Source of the DNA: Candidatus Micrarchaeum sp.
Lineage (GTDB): Archaea > Micrarchaeota > Micrarchaeia > CAILAH01
NCBI GenBank assembly: GCA_020723045.1
Contig: DYJQ01000033.1
Coordinates: forward strand, 1 to 10,278
DNA length: 10,278 nt
Reading direction: 5' to 3'
The notes under the pieces: generated by a model
What the model was told of the DNA's origin: nothing
The model's database searches: none
What the model saw: only the letters and a program-made list of their open reading frames with translations
Shown here: in pieces, positions 1 to 6,424 of the stretch
Layout: every line of letters begins with the position of its first letter
Numbering within the stretch: position 1 is the stretch's first letter
Made by a program: the position numbers and the translations under genes

Positions 1-47
1 TGACCGAGCATTATACACAGCCGTATCAACTAACCCCAATAGCTAAA

Positions 48-527
48 CTACCGCGTCCCTGCCTCTCCTTCCAGCAGCTCAATAACCTCATTATAATCCA
101 TCTTTTTTGCGATATCAAGCGCTGTTAGGCCAGCAGTATTCTTGAGCCCAAGGTCTGGCTCAAACGCCATCATGTACTGCACCGCATCAATCCTCTTCTG
201 TGCAACAGCATACATTATTGCGGTAACGCCATTATTATTCTGGAAGTTGACGTCGGCGCCATGCGAGAGCAGGTACCTCACCACGCTTATGTGGCCGTTG
301 TATGCCGCGGCCATCAACGGTGTGTTGCCGTTGGCGTCTTGGAGGTTTGCCGAATATCCCTGCAACACATAAAACTGCACTGTATCCATATCGTCCTTAT
401 ACGCCCCGCTTATGAACTTGCTTATGTAATCCTTTCCCGTACCGTCGCTCTTGAACGTGAGCAGCTCGCGCTCCTCTGTTGTGAGGCGAGATAACATTTC
501 GGATGATGAGGTTTCCGCACCGGCCAT
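48..527 (-). CDS. Ankyrin-repeat protein, 159 aa
   Basis: The protein has about four tandem ankyrin units after a charged N-terminal region of about 40 residues. The second unit (residues about 67-99) is the clearest, with the classic GNTPLMAAAYNGH start, a VVRYLLSHGADVN helix and the turn before the next unit. The third (about 100-132, GVTAIMYAV) and fourth (about 133-155, GLTALDIAKK) follow, and a weaker unit precedes at about 40-64. There is no signal peptide or membrane segment, so it is probably a cytosolic protein-binding scaffold. The ATG at 527 is supported by an AGGTG core at 533-537, five bases upstream, and by a TATA-like box at 561-566. The partner and biological role cannot be read from the sequence. 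Ankyrin proteins are uneven in archaea and often suspected of transfer, but base use here resembles the neighbouring genes. Confidence 0.9.
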   Translation of the reverse strand: MAGAETSSSEMLSRLTTEERELLTFKSDGTGKDYISKFISGAYKDDMDTVQFYVLQGYSANLQDANGNTPLMAAAYNGHISVVRYLLSHGADVNFQNNNGVTAIMYAVAQKRIDAVQYMMAFEPDLGLKNTAGLTALDIAKKMDYNEVIELLEGEAGTR

Positions 528-560
528 AAAAACACCTTGCTATTAATTTGGGGCAAAACC

Positions 561-566
561 TTTAAA
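561..566 (-). promoter_or_regulatory. TATA-like box of the ankyrin gene
   Basis: A TTTAAA core lies about 36 bases upstream of the ATG at 527. Transcription would start near 536, giving a leader of about 10 bases that holds the AGGTG ribosome-binding core. The SecB-like gene at 2898 has the same spacing. Inferred from position and composition only. Confidence 0.4.
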
Positions 567-650
567 CAACCATTTCTTTGATGCAACGATCTTGCCGGGC
601 TCTTTAACCAAGAATAGGTGTTATCACATGGGCACAATTATGATCAGATT

Positions 651-664
651 ATAAGCCGGCTTAT
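651..664. repeat. Perfect 14-base palindrome ATAAGCCGGCTTAT
   Basis: The two 7-base arms are exact reverse complements with no spacer, and the symmetry stops at the flanking T/C. It sits in the gene-free stretch between the ankyrin gene and the tRNA. It could be a dimeric regulator site or chance. There is no T tract next to it, so it does not look like a terminator. Confidence 0.45.
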
Positions 665-823
665 CTGGATTGGTGAATTGCACAAGGCTCCTTGCAGAAA
701 TGGATACTCAAACACGAAACGTTTTATCTGGCTGATTCTTTATGACCAATTTCTAAGTGCTATTTTCAGAATCTGCAAGAAAGGACTTTTACGAGCTAGT
801 GAGAATACAAAAATCAAGAAACT

Positions 824-845
824 GCAGGACCTCTTTTAATCCTGC
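824..845 (-). terminator. Hairpin with T-rich tail, possible tRNA read-through terminator
   Basis: GCAGGA (824-829) and TCCTGC (840-845) form a 6-base-pair stem with a 10-base loop. Read on the minus strand it is followed by a T-rich run that includes TTTCTTGATTTTTG. It lies about 75 bases downstream of the tRNA 3' end, so it could stop read-through. The tRNA already has its own T-rich flank (TTTCTTTCT at 911-919). Confidence 0.35.
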
Positions 846-919
846 GGTTTACAGGGCGGGGGTTGGAAATTACAAGACCCCTAAGGCTATGCTGGCTATG
901 AAGCACCACAAGAAAGAAA

Positions 920-1164
920 TGCCGCAGGTCGGATTTGAACCAACGATCCCTCGGTCACTGATGGAGGGTAAAAACCCCCTCCCTCGTGTTGTGTCAACTT
1001 CGGTTGACGGCTTGCACAAACGGAGTTTGTGCAACAGCCTCCACCCGCACCCTGTATATGGCCTATAACTATTCCATTAAGAGAGCAGGTTAATCACGAG
1101 GCAGCATTCCCACGCGGAATGCAACGCTTCAGCCGAGTGCTCTCCCGGACTGAGCTACTGCGGC
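920..1164 (-). tRNA. tRNA-Phe (GAA), interrupted by a 171-base intron
   Basis: Exon 1 is 1164-1127 and exon 2 is 955-920; spliced length is 74 bases. The acceptor stem GCCGCAG pairs exactly with CTGCGGC, with discriminator A at 920. The D arm is GCTC/GAGC with a 9-base loop. The anticodon stem is CTCGG/CCGAG around the loop CTGAAGA, giving anticodon GAA. The T arm is GTTGG-TTCAAAT-CCGAC. Every stem is fully paired, so the mature tRNA looks functional. CCA is not encoded: TTT follows the discriminator, so it must be added after transcription. The intron sits after G37, the usual archaeal position. A T-rich flank (911-919) may terminate transcription. Confidence 0.95.
956..1126 (-). other. Archaeal tRNA intron (171 nt), position 37/38, with bulge-helix-bulge core
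   Basis: Exon bases CUGA (32-35) pair perfectly with UCAG (961-958) near the intron 3' end, giving the 4-base-pair central helix. The two 3-base bulges are A36-G37|C1126 and U957-G956|A38, each cut after its second base, as tRNA splicing endonuclease expects. The inner helix is not obvious: the 3' side runs straight into a separate hairpin. Predicted hairpins are GCAUUCC/GGAAUGC (1122-1104), a 10-base-pair stem with UCC loop (1034-1012), GUCAAC-CGAA-GUUGAC (1008-993) and GGAGGG/CCCUCC (982-963). There is no open frame long enough for a homing endonuclease. Confidence 0.85.
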
Positions 1165-1189
1165 GCCTCTAAATTTCTTATCAGCAACA

Positions 1190-1196
1190 TTTAAAA
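1190..1196 (-). promoter_or_regulatory. TATA-like box of tRNA-Phe
   Basis: TTTTAAA on the minus strand is centred about 29 bases upstream of the first tRNA base at 1164. This is the expected archaeal TATA position for a transcript starting at or just before the mature 5' end. Confidence 0.55.
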
Positions 1197-1228
1197 CGCT
1201 TGGCTGTATATGGTAAAAAATAGAGAAA

Positions 1229-1417
1229 TTACTTCATATTTTCGTATTCTTTCATCTTCTTTGCATCACCAAAGCATCCCTTGCATATTACTATGCGCGT
1301 GACCTTATGAAGCCTCTTGGAAGCGTGCTCACATTTGTTGCACACATACTTCCCGCAGAAATAACACTTCTCAAGCAAGTGCGTTTCTCTGCCGCACCGT
1401 TCGCATCTCTTTATCAT
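1229..1417 (-). CDS. Small eight-cysteine zinc-finger protein, 62 aa, FYVE/treble-clef-like spacing
   Basis: The protein contains four CxxC pairs, at C5/C8, C18/C21, C26/C29 and C45/C48, enough for two zinc ions. The spacing CxxC-x9-CxxC-x4-CxxC-x15-CxxC matches the cross-braced treble-clef layout of FYVE-type fingers. The segment CYFCGKYVCNKCE, followed by VICKGCF, resembles the second half of those domains. The basic RHHCR lipid-binding motif of true FYVE domains is absent, so lipid binding is not implied. The tail is lysine-rich, and nucleic-acid or ribosome association is possible but unproven. I chose the ATG at 1417 because AGGTG (1424-1428) then lies 6 bases upstream; ATG 1420 and GTG 1426 are alternatives. 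I do not recognise a named family. Confidence 0.8.
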   Translation of the reverse strand: MIKRCERCGRETHLLEKCYFCGKYVCNKCEHASKRLHKVTRIVICKGCFGDAKKMKEYENMK

Positions 1418-1486
1418 CATAAACACCTTCTGAACTTACAGCCGTGCATCCCAATACCCCGGCAGGCACTTATGTTTGAATTATGA

Positions 1487-1498
1487 AATTAATATAAC
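1487..1498 (+). promoter_or_regulatory. TATA-like box of the GS-family gene
   Basis: AATTAATATAA is centred about 27-30 bases before the ATG at 1523, and there is no Shine-Dalgarno core between them. This fits a leaderless transcript. The same AT-rich stretch may also serve the divergent zinc-finger gene. Confidence 0.5.
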
Positions 1499-1522
1499 TT
1501 ATCCTTCATATCTATTTTAGTG

Positions 1523-2812
1523 ATGAAGATGGCCGCAGACGCTAATACGGTAATAGATAAAATAAATGCAGATAGGTACAGATGGGTTGACATACACTAT
1601 ACCGACATTCTCGGTTATATGAAATGTGTCACCATCCCAGCTAGGAACCTCGAACCCTCATCATTTAAGGAGGGCATTATAACAGTGGACCGCAATTCCA
1701 TGTTTTACGAGGGGGGCGATTATGTTAAACTCATCCCCGATGCAGATACGTTTGCAGTGATCCCGTGGGAGCCCAGCACGGTGCGCCTGATCGCATCTGC
1801 AGACTCGCCACTCGACCCGCGCACACTCCTCTCAAAGACAAAAGAACTCGAAGCGAAGCTCAAGCTCTCATTTGAGGTTGGTGCAGAGATAGACTTTCTT
1901 GTGATGGACTCGCTCGTGACGGATAACTCGCATTTCAGCTATGGTGCATATTTCGATGGACGCGAGCTTACTATGAGCCAGTATGACGGTGAAATTGAGC
2001 TGGGGTCGAGAAGGTTCCAGACCATGAATGCGGATGTGGGCCGTGCGATACGGTTGCAGGTGGGCGATTATGCAGACCTTACGGGTGTAGAAGTAGTCTC
2101 GATGCACCATGAGAAGGGACGGCTGCAGCATGAGATTGCACTGGGGTCTGCGGGCTTGCTCAAGGCCGCTGATGATTTTGTTACTGTAAAACATCTTACA
2201 AAGAATGCGGCGATGCTGGTGGGCGCCATCGCAACATTCGTGCCTAAGCTCTCGAACTATGAACCCATGAATGAAGTGCACCTGAACATGAGCGCATGGA
2301 AAGGCGATGAAAATGCATTCCTCGATTTGGGTGGCGAACCGCTGAGCAAGACGGGGTACTACTTCCTTGCGGGTGTTATGGACCATGCACGGGCACTGAG
2401 TGCATTCCTCCTCCCATCAACGCTTTCATACAAGGATATAGTGCATGTCGAGAAGGTTATGGCACTAGGCAATGTGGTGAGGATACCACCCGCGCTTAAG
2501 GGAGAGTATGATAAGAGGGTGGAGTATAGGCTCGCCGACCCCACAATCAACCCATACATGGCATATGCCGCAATAGTTGCGGCTGGGGCAGATGGCATAG
2601 CCAAGAAGCTCTCATTTGATGATAAGAAAGAGATTGCACCGCCGCGTTCGCTCGCGGAATCGTTGAGTGCACTTTTGAGCGACCATGATTTCCTGAAGGG
2701 TGTGTTCAGCGATGAGCTTCTGCATATGTACATCGACCTCAAGGAGCGCGAGATAAAAGAGGTGTCATCCAAGGTTGGGCCGTTTGAGGTGATGCGGTAT
2801 CAGAATATTTAG
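1523..2812 (+). CDS. Glutamine synthetase family protein with divergent active site, 429 aa
   Basis: The length and both GS domains fit class I glutamine synthetase. There is an N-terminal beta-grasp domain (VDIHYTDILGYMKCVTIPA, residues 22-40) and a catalytic domain carrying HHEKGRLQHE (195-204), EVHLNMS (251-257), SYKD (302-305) and KRVEYRLADPTINPY (331-345). In Salmonella GlnA numbering, metal ligands E129, E212, E220, H269 and E357 are kept as E122, E197, E204, H253 and E334; E131 becomes D124. Substrate-side positions differ: R321 is D305, R339 is L315, H271 is N255, and about 8 residues are missing before the retained R344 equivalent (R320). R359 is kept (R336). It may be an unusual GS, a ligase for another amine or acid, or a non-catalytic paralogue, so no glnA symbol is given. 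ATG 1523 fits the leaderless promoter; GTG 1520 and ATG 1529 are alternatives. Confidence 0.88.
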   Translation: MKMAADANTVIDKINADRYRWVDIHYTDILGYMKCVTIPARNLEPSSFKEGIITVDRNSMFYEGGDYVKLIPDADTFAVIPWEPSTVRLIASADSPLDPRTLLSKTKELEAKLKLSFEVGAEIDFLVMDSLVTDNSHFSYGAYFDGRELTMSQYDGEIELGSRRFQTMNADVGRAIRLQVGDYADLTGVEVVSMHHEKGRLQHEIALGSAGLLKAADDFVTVKHLTKNAAMLVGAIATFVPKLSNYEPMNEVHLNMSAWKGDENAFLDLGGEPLSKTGYYFLAGVMDHARALSAFLLPSTLSYKDIVHVEKVMALGNVVRIPPALKGEYDKRVEYRLADPTINPYMAYAAIVAAGADGIAKKLSFDDKKEIAPPRSLAESLSALLSDHDFLKGVFSDELLHMYIDLKEREIKEVSSKVGPFEVMRYQNI

Positions 2813-2840
2813 CTTTAATTTACATTTTACATTTTGATGA
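2813..2840 (+). terminator. T-rich tract after the GS-family gene
   Basis: Several short T runs (TTTAATTT, then two tandem ACATTTT units) follow the TAG stop. Archaeal terminators are often plain T-rich tracts without a hairpin. The next gene has its own TATA-like box, which supports an end here. Confidence 0.35.
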
Positions 2841-2856
2841 GAGTTTAGGAATTAGC

Positions 2857-2864
2857 TTAAATAT
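2857..2864 (+). promoter_or_regulatory. TATA-like box of the SecB-like gene
   Basis: TTAAATAT is centred about 37 bases before the ATG at 2898. It predicts a start near 2888 and a leader of about 10 bases overlapping GAGGTG (2885-2890), the same arrangement as at the ankyrin gene. Confidence 0.4.
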
Positions 2865-2897
2865 TTTACACTGCAATATTTGAAGAGGTGTTTAAAT

Positions 2898-3311
2898 ATG
2901 GTTGAATTCAGAGGAGTAAGGCTGAATTATGTTGAAGCAAAACGCGAGAGGGATGCGCTCATCAGCGGCCTCAACATCAACATAAATGTAGATGATGTAA
3001 AGGCAGTGAATGATGACATGATGATTGACTTCACGTACAGCGTTAATTATGCTGATAAAGTTGGCTATCTCAAGGTGAGCGGTACTGTGTATGCAAAGGA
3101 TACCGTAGTTGGCGCAAAGAAGGTTGAGGATGGCTGGAGGATGGAGAAGAAACTGCCCAATGAGATTGCACAACCGCTGTTGAACCTGATAAACTTCAGT
3201 TCGGGTGTGAACGGCGTGTTTGTCGCTCGAGCCGTAAACCTTGCACCACCGCTCGTACCGCCACGGATTGAGATAACATCGCGTGGTGCGACATCAGATA
3301 ACAAGCTGTAA
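2898..3311 (+). CDS. Conserved archaeal protein, possibly SecB-like, 137 aa
   Basis: The protein is a small beta-rich soluble polypeptide. Alternating hydrophobic strands are visible at residues 24-36 (LNININVDDVKAV), 42-50 (MIDFTYSVN) and 55-66 (VGYLKVSGTVYA). A helical part follows at 84-105 (EKKLPNEIAQPLLNLINF), and the protein ends with a proline-rich APPLVPPRIEI (116-126). The pattern F-Y-x-V-x-Y, G-Y-L-x-V-x-G, then LP-x-EI...L-N-x-I and a C-terminal PPxxPP resembles archaeal SecB-like chaperone-related families. I recall this only as a resemblance and do not assign a name. The ATG at 2898 is preferred because GAGGTG lies 7 bases upstream; an in-frame TTG at 2880 is less likely. The gene is convergent with the membrane protease at 3397, separated by T-rich sequence. 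Confidence 0.75.
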   Translation: MVEFRGVRLNYVEAKRERDALISGLNININVDDVKAVNDDMMIDFTYSVNYADKVGYLKVSGTVYAKDTVVGAKKVEDGWRMEKKLPNEIAQPLLNLINFSSGVNGVFVARAVNLAPPLVPPRIEITSRGATSDNKL

Positions 3312-3345
3312 AATCTTCTATTTTTCTATTAGGCCTCTTTTTCTT
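3312..3345 (+). terminator. Tandem T tracts after the SecB-like gene
   Basis: Two T5 runs (3321-3325 and 3338-3342) in pyrimidine-rich context begin about 10 bases after the stop codon, in the convergent gap with the protease gene. This fits the T-rich archaeal termination signal on the plus strand. Confidence 0.45.
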
Positions 3346-3396
3346 AAACGTAGGTTTGTGTGCAGGTTGTGGAGGATTACGAGCGAGGGATTAGAA

Positions 3397-4272
3397 TTAG
3401 GCAATGATTCCGCTTAGGTATGCAATTACATAGCCGGCCACACTACCGAGGAGTATGGGCGGGAGTGCAGGTAGGAATAGCCTATTTTTCTTAACGTACA
3501 CCAAGAGGAGTGCAAGTGCGAGCAGTGAGAATGTGGACATCACAATATACCCACTCATTGCAGCGGCAGGATTATACGGAAATACTGTCTTGAACACCAC
3601 AATGTTGAACGCCAATGGGATCGCAATATCCCCCGTTCCCAACTCCAACAATTCTGTTTTTTCTTCCAGTTTCTCTTTTACTTTTCCGCTTGGCATAATA
3701 ACCCTAGCCCTCTCCACCACCCTCTCCTCAGATGCCACTGAGAATGACATCTTCCTCTTTCCGAATTCCGATGCCAGTGTGACCATATGCCGTGTTATGA
3801 ATACTGCAACATAGTCGTAAATGCTTATAACAATCATGAATATGATCGCATCTGTGAATGTGAGAAACATCCCGAACATTACCGCAACGCCAGTACTCGA
3901 CAGTGTTGCAGTGGCGTTGCGCAGGCGGGGGTCAAAGAACTTTGCAATACCCAACATAACGGCAAACACAAGCGACGCCGTCCAATCAAACCCAAGGTAC
4001 CACCCAATCCCGTCGAATACAATGAATACGGCAGATGTTATCACGATAAACTCAAGCAGCCTGAACAATACCTCTCTATTTATTTTAACAAGTGCAAGGG
4101 AAAACAGCACCGCAAACGCAAACCCCAATACTATAGATAATAAGTCCCATGTGGAATATCCGTCATCCCTGAAAAACATCCCGCCATTATCGTGCATGAA
4201 AGCATTTGCCACAACCAAGCCGAGCATCTGCGCTATAATGAAGAGCAGGAGGAGTTGTAGTACTGTTCTCAT
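3397..4272 (-). CDS. Presenilin-like intramembrane aspartyl protease, 291 aa
   Basis: This polytopic membrane protein has hydrophobic segments from residue 4 almost to the end, about nine in all. It carries the three signature elements of presenilin/signal-peptide-peptidase (GxGD) proteases: YD at 152-153 (IYDYVAVF), GTGD at 212-215 followed by IAIPLAF, and PAL at 268-270 (FLPALPPIL). D153 and D215 are the predicted catalytic pair, cutting membrane-spanning peptides within the bilayer. A charged loop of about 45 residues (164-208) separates the two catalytic helices, as in archaeal presenilin homologues. The N terminus (LQLLLLFIIAQMLGL) is the first membrane helix rather than a cleaved signal. 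The ATG at 4272 has no Shine-Dalgarno core but a TATA-like box about 28 bases upstream. The substrate is unknown; signal-peptide clearance or regulated proteolysis are the family options. Confidence 0.92.
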   Translation of the reverse strand: MRTVLQLLLLFIIAQMLGLVVANAFMHDNGGMFFRDDGYSTWDLLSIVLGFAFAVLFSLALVKINREVLFRLLEFIVITSAVFIVFDGIGWYLGFDWTASLVFAVMLGIAKFFDPRLRNATATLSSTGVAVMFGMFLTFTDAIIFMIVISIYDYVAVFITRHMVTLASEFGKRKMSFSVASEERVVERARVIMPSGKVKEKLEEKTELLELGTGDIAIPLAFNIVVFKTVFPYNPAAAMSGYIVMSTFSLLALALLLVYVKKNRLFLPALPPILLGSVAGYVIAYLSGIIA

Positions 4273-4296
4273 CGATTTGAATTAGAGGGGGTATTG

Positions 4297-4304
4297 TTTA
4301 AATT
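4297..4304 (-). promoter_or_regulatory. TATA-like box of the protease gene
   Basis: AATTTAAA on the minus strand is centred about 28 bases upstream of the ATG at 4272. It predicts a leaderless or nearly leaderless mRNA and separates this gene from MCM transcription. Confidence 0.45.
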
Positions 4305-4363
4305 CTAAACCCCTATTTAGGCCCAATGTATCCCAGCCCTTTCCCGATGGCCCGCTTTAAAAT

Positions 4364-6391
4364 CTAACCTCTATTTTTATCGAGCAGTTTTACGAAACCA
4401 TGCTTTGGCCTATACAACTCACCGCGATCGAGCAGCTGGTCTACAAGCCGCCCCGCCTCGCTCTCATCCACATTATACTCCCTTGCCCTGCTCTTTATCT
4501 CGTTTATATCAATCATATCATACTTATTTGAGAGCTCTTTTATGATGTTCATTATGAGCGTGAACTTCTCCGTCCTAGCCTTAGGCTGGCCCGTAGCGAT
4601 TATATCAATATCCAGCTTTCCAGTGCTCCTATCCATCGCGATCTGTTTGAGCGAGTAATCAAACAGCGAGATTGACCTATTCGCATCCTCTATCTCAACG
4701 ACGTCGCTGAGCCTTGCCTTGGCAGACGCCTCCGCCATCCTTATAAGGCCCTCAATCTGCCGTGCGGTTATGGGGACTGAACCCTCTTTCTTACCAAGCT
4801 TTCTCAACTCAACATAATAATTCTGTATCTCGTCCATCGCCTCTTTTGTAAGGGATGGGGCAATATTCTTCCTTGCATATGCAATGTACTTCCTCAATAA
4901 GTCCTTATCGATTATCACATCATCCTTCTTCTCCTCTATCCTCGCATGCGAGTTGAGTATGTGCCTCGCCAATTCCCTATCCCTCTCCTCATCAAGGTCA
5001 TCAAACACAGGGAATATAAGGTCGAACCTGCTGAGCAGTGTGGGAGGTATATCGAATTGCTCTACAGGATACTGGTTGAGGTTGAACCTGCCATACTTTG
5101 GGTTTGCCGCCGCGATTATCGAAGTCTTGGCCCTGAACTTGGCAACGATACCCGCCTTAGCCACACTCACGCTTTGTGTCTCCATTACTTCGTGAAGTGC
5201 TCCCCTCTCATTATCATCTATCTTATCGAACTCATCAATCGCCGCCAACCCCCCGCTCGAGAGCACAAGGGCGCCTGCCTTGAGCACCCACCCGCCATCA
5301 CCCAGCTCGTCCTTCTCAGCTGATGCTGTGAGGCCCGTTCCCGTGACAGACTTCCCGCTCACGTAGACGCTCTTTGGGGCCACATCAGCAGCATACTGGA
5401 GAATACGGCTTTTTGCAGCACCGGGGTCGCCTATGAGCAATAGGTGAATATCATTTCTTATGGGTGCACCGCCGGGCAGGAATTTATCGCGTGTGCCTCC
5501 AAACAACTGGAGGCATATCGCCTCCTTTATCTTTTCGTGGCCGTATATACCAGGTGCGATGGAGTGGGCAACACGCGCGATTATTGTTGGGTCCTTAGCC
5601 AGCTCCTTGATCTTTGCCTCCTCCTGCTCGGTGATCTCTATCTGCTCAAAATCCTTCTGCATCATATCGATGCACACTATATCCAAGTATTTAGTATAGA
5701 TATTATCCACCTTGCCCTGCGGTTTTACGGGTGGTCGTATCCGTACTATTGCAGTGGCTATTATGTTGTCTCCCGGATTGATTACATTCACAAGGTCATC
5801 CTCAATTATCAGCTGGATGTGGCTTGCAGGCGCACCCCCTTTCAACCGCTCCAACAGTTCCTGCATCTCGGCCACCTGTACATCAACAAAATACGACTCT
5901 TCTTCAGAGAAATCTATCTTCTTTTTACACACCTCGCACACACTCATAGGTTTGGCGCTCTTTGTCATAATGACTTTATACGTGGCACCGCAGTTTGAGC
6001 ACTTGTAGATCGCAACCTTAACCTTGGGTTTTGTCTCAACCCTCTTTGTGACAACCCCCTCAACGCGTATGAGCCGGTCTATGTGCGCGGCTCCAATATC
6101 CTGTATGAGCAGGCCGGTATCGGGGAGGTTTGTAAACCGTACGTGCGGGTCATACCCATACGTTTTTGCAATGCCGCACCTCTCGAGCGCTTCACACGCA
6201 GCATCAATCACCTTATCCGGCTCGGCGATGAGTGTGTCTGCAATCTCAGCATTCCATTTCTCCAAATCTAGGTAATTAACAAACAGGCTTCTCTTTTTAG
6301 GGAATACGCTCTTCAACTGTGCAATCTGTGGGCCGTATATTGTCGAAAGGAATTCCTCAAACTCGTTGACAAGCCCAGCATCCGCACCCAT
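4364..6391 (-). CDS. mcm: MCM replicative DNA helicase, 675 aa
   Basis: This is the hexameric 3'-5' helicase that unwinds DNA at archaeal replication forks. The N-terminal domain has a zinc site with C131/C134 and C152/C155, followed by an OB-fold region. The AAA+ core shows Walker A GDPGAAKS (321-328), Walker B AAIDEFDK (383-390, with D386 and E387), sensor-1 AAANP (428-431 including N430) and the arginine-finger motif SRFD (454-457, R455). The C-terminal region, about 600-675, looks like the usual winged helix. Length is typical of archaeal MCM, and there is no intein in the Walker A or sensor regions, where archaeal MCMs sometimes carry one. The ATG at 6391 has no Shine-Dalgarno core but a TATA-like box about 28 bases upstream, so the mRNA is probably leaderless and monocistronic. 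Confidence 0.98.
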   Translation of the reverse strand: MGADAGLVNEFEEFLSTIYGPQIAQLKSVFPKKRSLFVNYLDLEKWNAEIADTLIAEPDKVIDAACEALERCGIAKTYGYDPHVRFTNLPDTGLLIQDIGAAHIDRLIRVEGVVTKRVETKPKVKVAIYKCSNCGATYKVIMTKSAKPMSVCEVCKKKIDFSEEESYFVDVQVAEMQELLERLKGGAPASHIQLIIEDDLVNVINPGDNIIATAIVRIRPPVKPQGKVDNIYTKYLDIVCIDMMQKDFEQIEITEQEEAKIKELAKDPTIIARVAHSIAPGIYGHEKIKEAICLQLFGGTRDKFLPGGAPIRNDIHLLLIGDPGAAKSRILQYAADVAPKSVYVSGKSVTGTGLTASAEKDELGDGGWVLKAGALVLSSGGLAAIDEFDKIDDNERGALHEVMETQSVSVAKAGIVAKFRAKTSIIAAANPKYGRFNLNQYPVEQFDIPPTLLSRFDLIFPVFDDLDEERDRELARHILNSHARIEEKKDDVIIDKDLLRKYIAYARKNIAPSLTKEAMDEIQNYYVELRKLGKKEGSVPITARQIEGLIRMAEASAKARLSDVVEIEDANRSISLFDYSLKQIAMDRSTGKLDIDIIATGQPKARTEKFTLIMNIIKELSNKYDMIDINEIKSRAREYNVDESEAGRLVDQLLDRGELYRPKHGFVKLLDKNRG

Positions 6392-6415
6392 GTTTTTCCA
6401 TTTTGCAAGCAGGTC

Positions 6416-6424
6416 TTTTTATTT
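6416..6424 (-). promoter_or_regulatory. TATA-like box of mcm
   Basis: AAATAAAAA on the minus strand is centred about 28 bases upstream of the mcm ATG at 6391. No ribosome-binding core lies between, supporting a leaderless transcript. Confidence 0.45.

Larger units (their letters stand above)
538..919. other. Gene-poor intergenic stretch
   Basis: I see no convincing protein gene between the ankyrin gene and the tRNA. Short open frames here have no recognisable domain, and the longest runs into the antisense of the tRNA. The stretch contains the ankyrin promoter, a perfect 14-base palindrome at 651-664, and a hairpin at 824-845 that could end transcription from the tRNA side. It may be decayed sequence or may hold an unrecognised small RNA. 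Confidence 0.5.

Noticed and set aside
618..839. Plus-strand open frame of 73 codons in the gap before the tRNA
   Set aside because: No recognisable motif, no ribosome-binding core and overlap with another random frame. Composition does not look coding.
1012..1034. The 10-base-pair inverted repeat as a mobile palindromic element
   Set aside because: It lies entirely within the intron and I see no second full copy in the window; nearby TTGCACAA strings elsewhere are short and can be chance.
757..1068. Plus-strand open frame of 103 codons
   Set aside because: Its second half is the antisense of tRNA-Phe exon 2 and intron, giving the familiar spurious QVGFEPTIPR string. No ribosome-binding core or domain.
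956..1126. C/D-box or H/ACA guide RNA inside the tRNA intron
   Set aside because: Only one box-C-like GUGAUUA with a mismatch, and no CUGA box D inside the intron. ACA triplets are present but without a convincing pseudouridylation pocket.
1868..2386. Minus-strand open frame of 172 codons opposite the GS-family gene
   Set aside because: The plus strand carries clear GS motifs over the same bases; the antisense product is rich in His, Cys and Arg with no motif.
5444..5998. Long plus-strand open frame of 184 codons opposite mcm
   Set aside because: It is a shadow of the mcm reading frame, which has all helicase motifs. Cysteine- and tyrosine-rich translation, no start signal.
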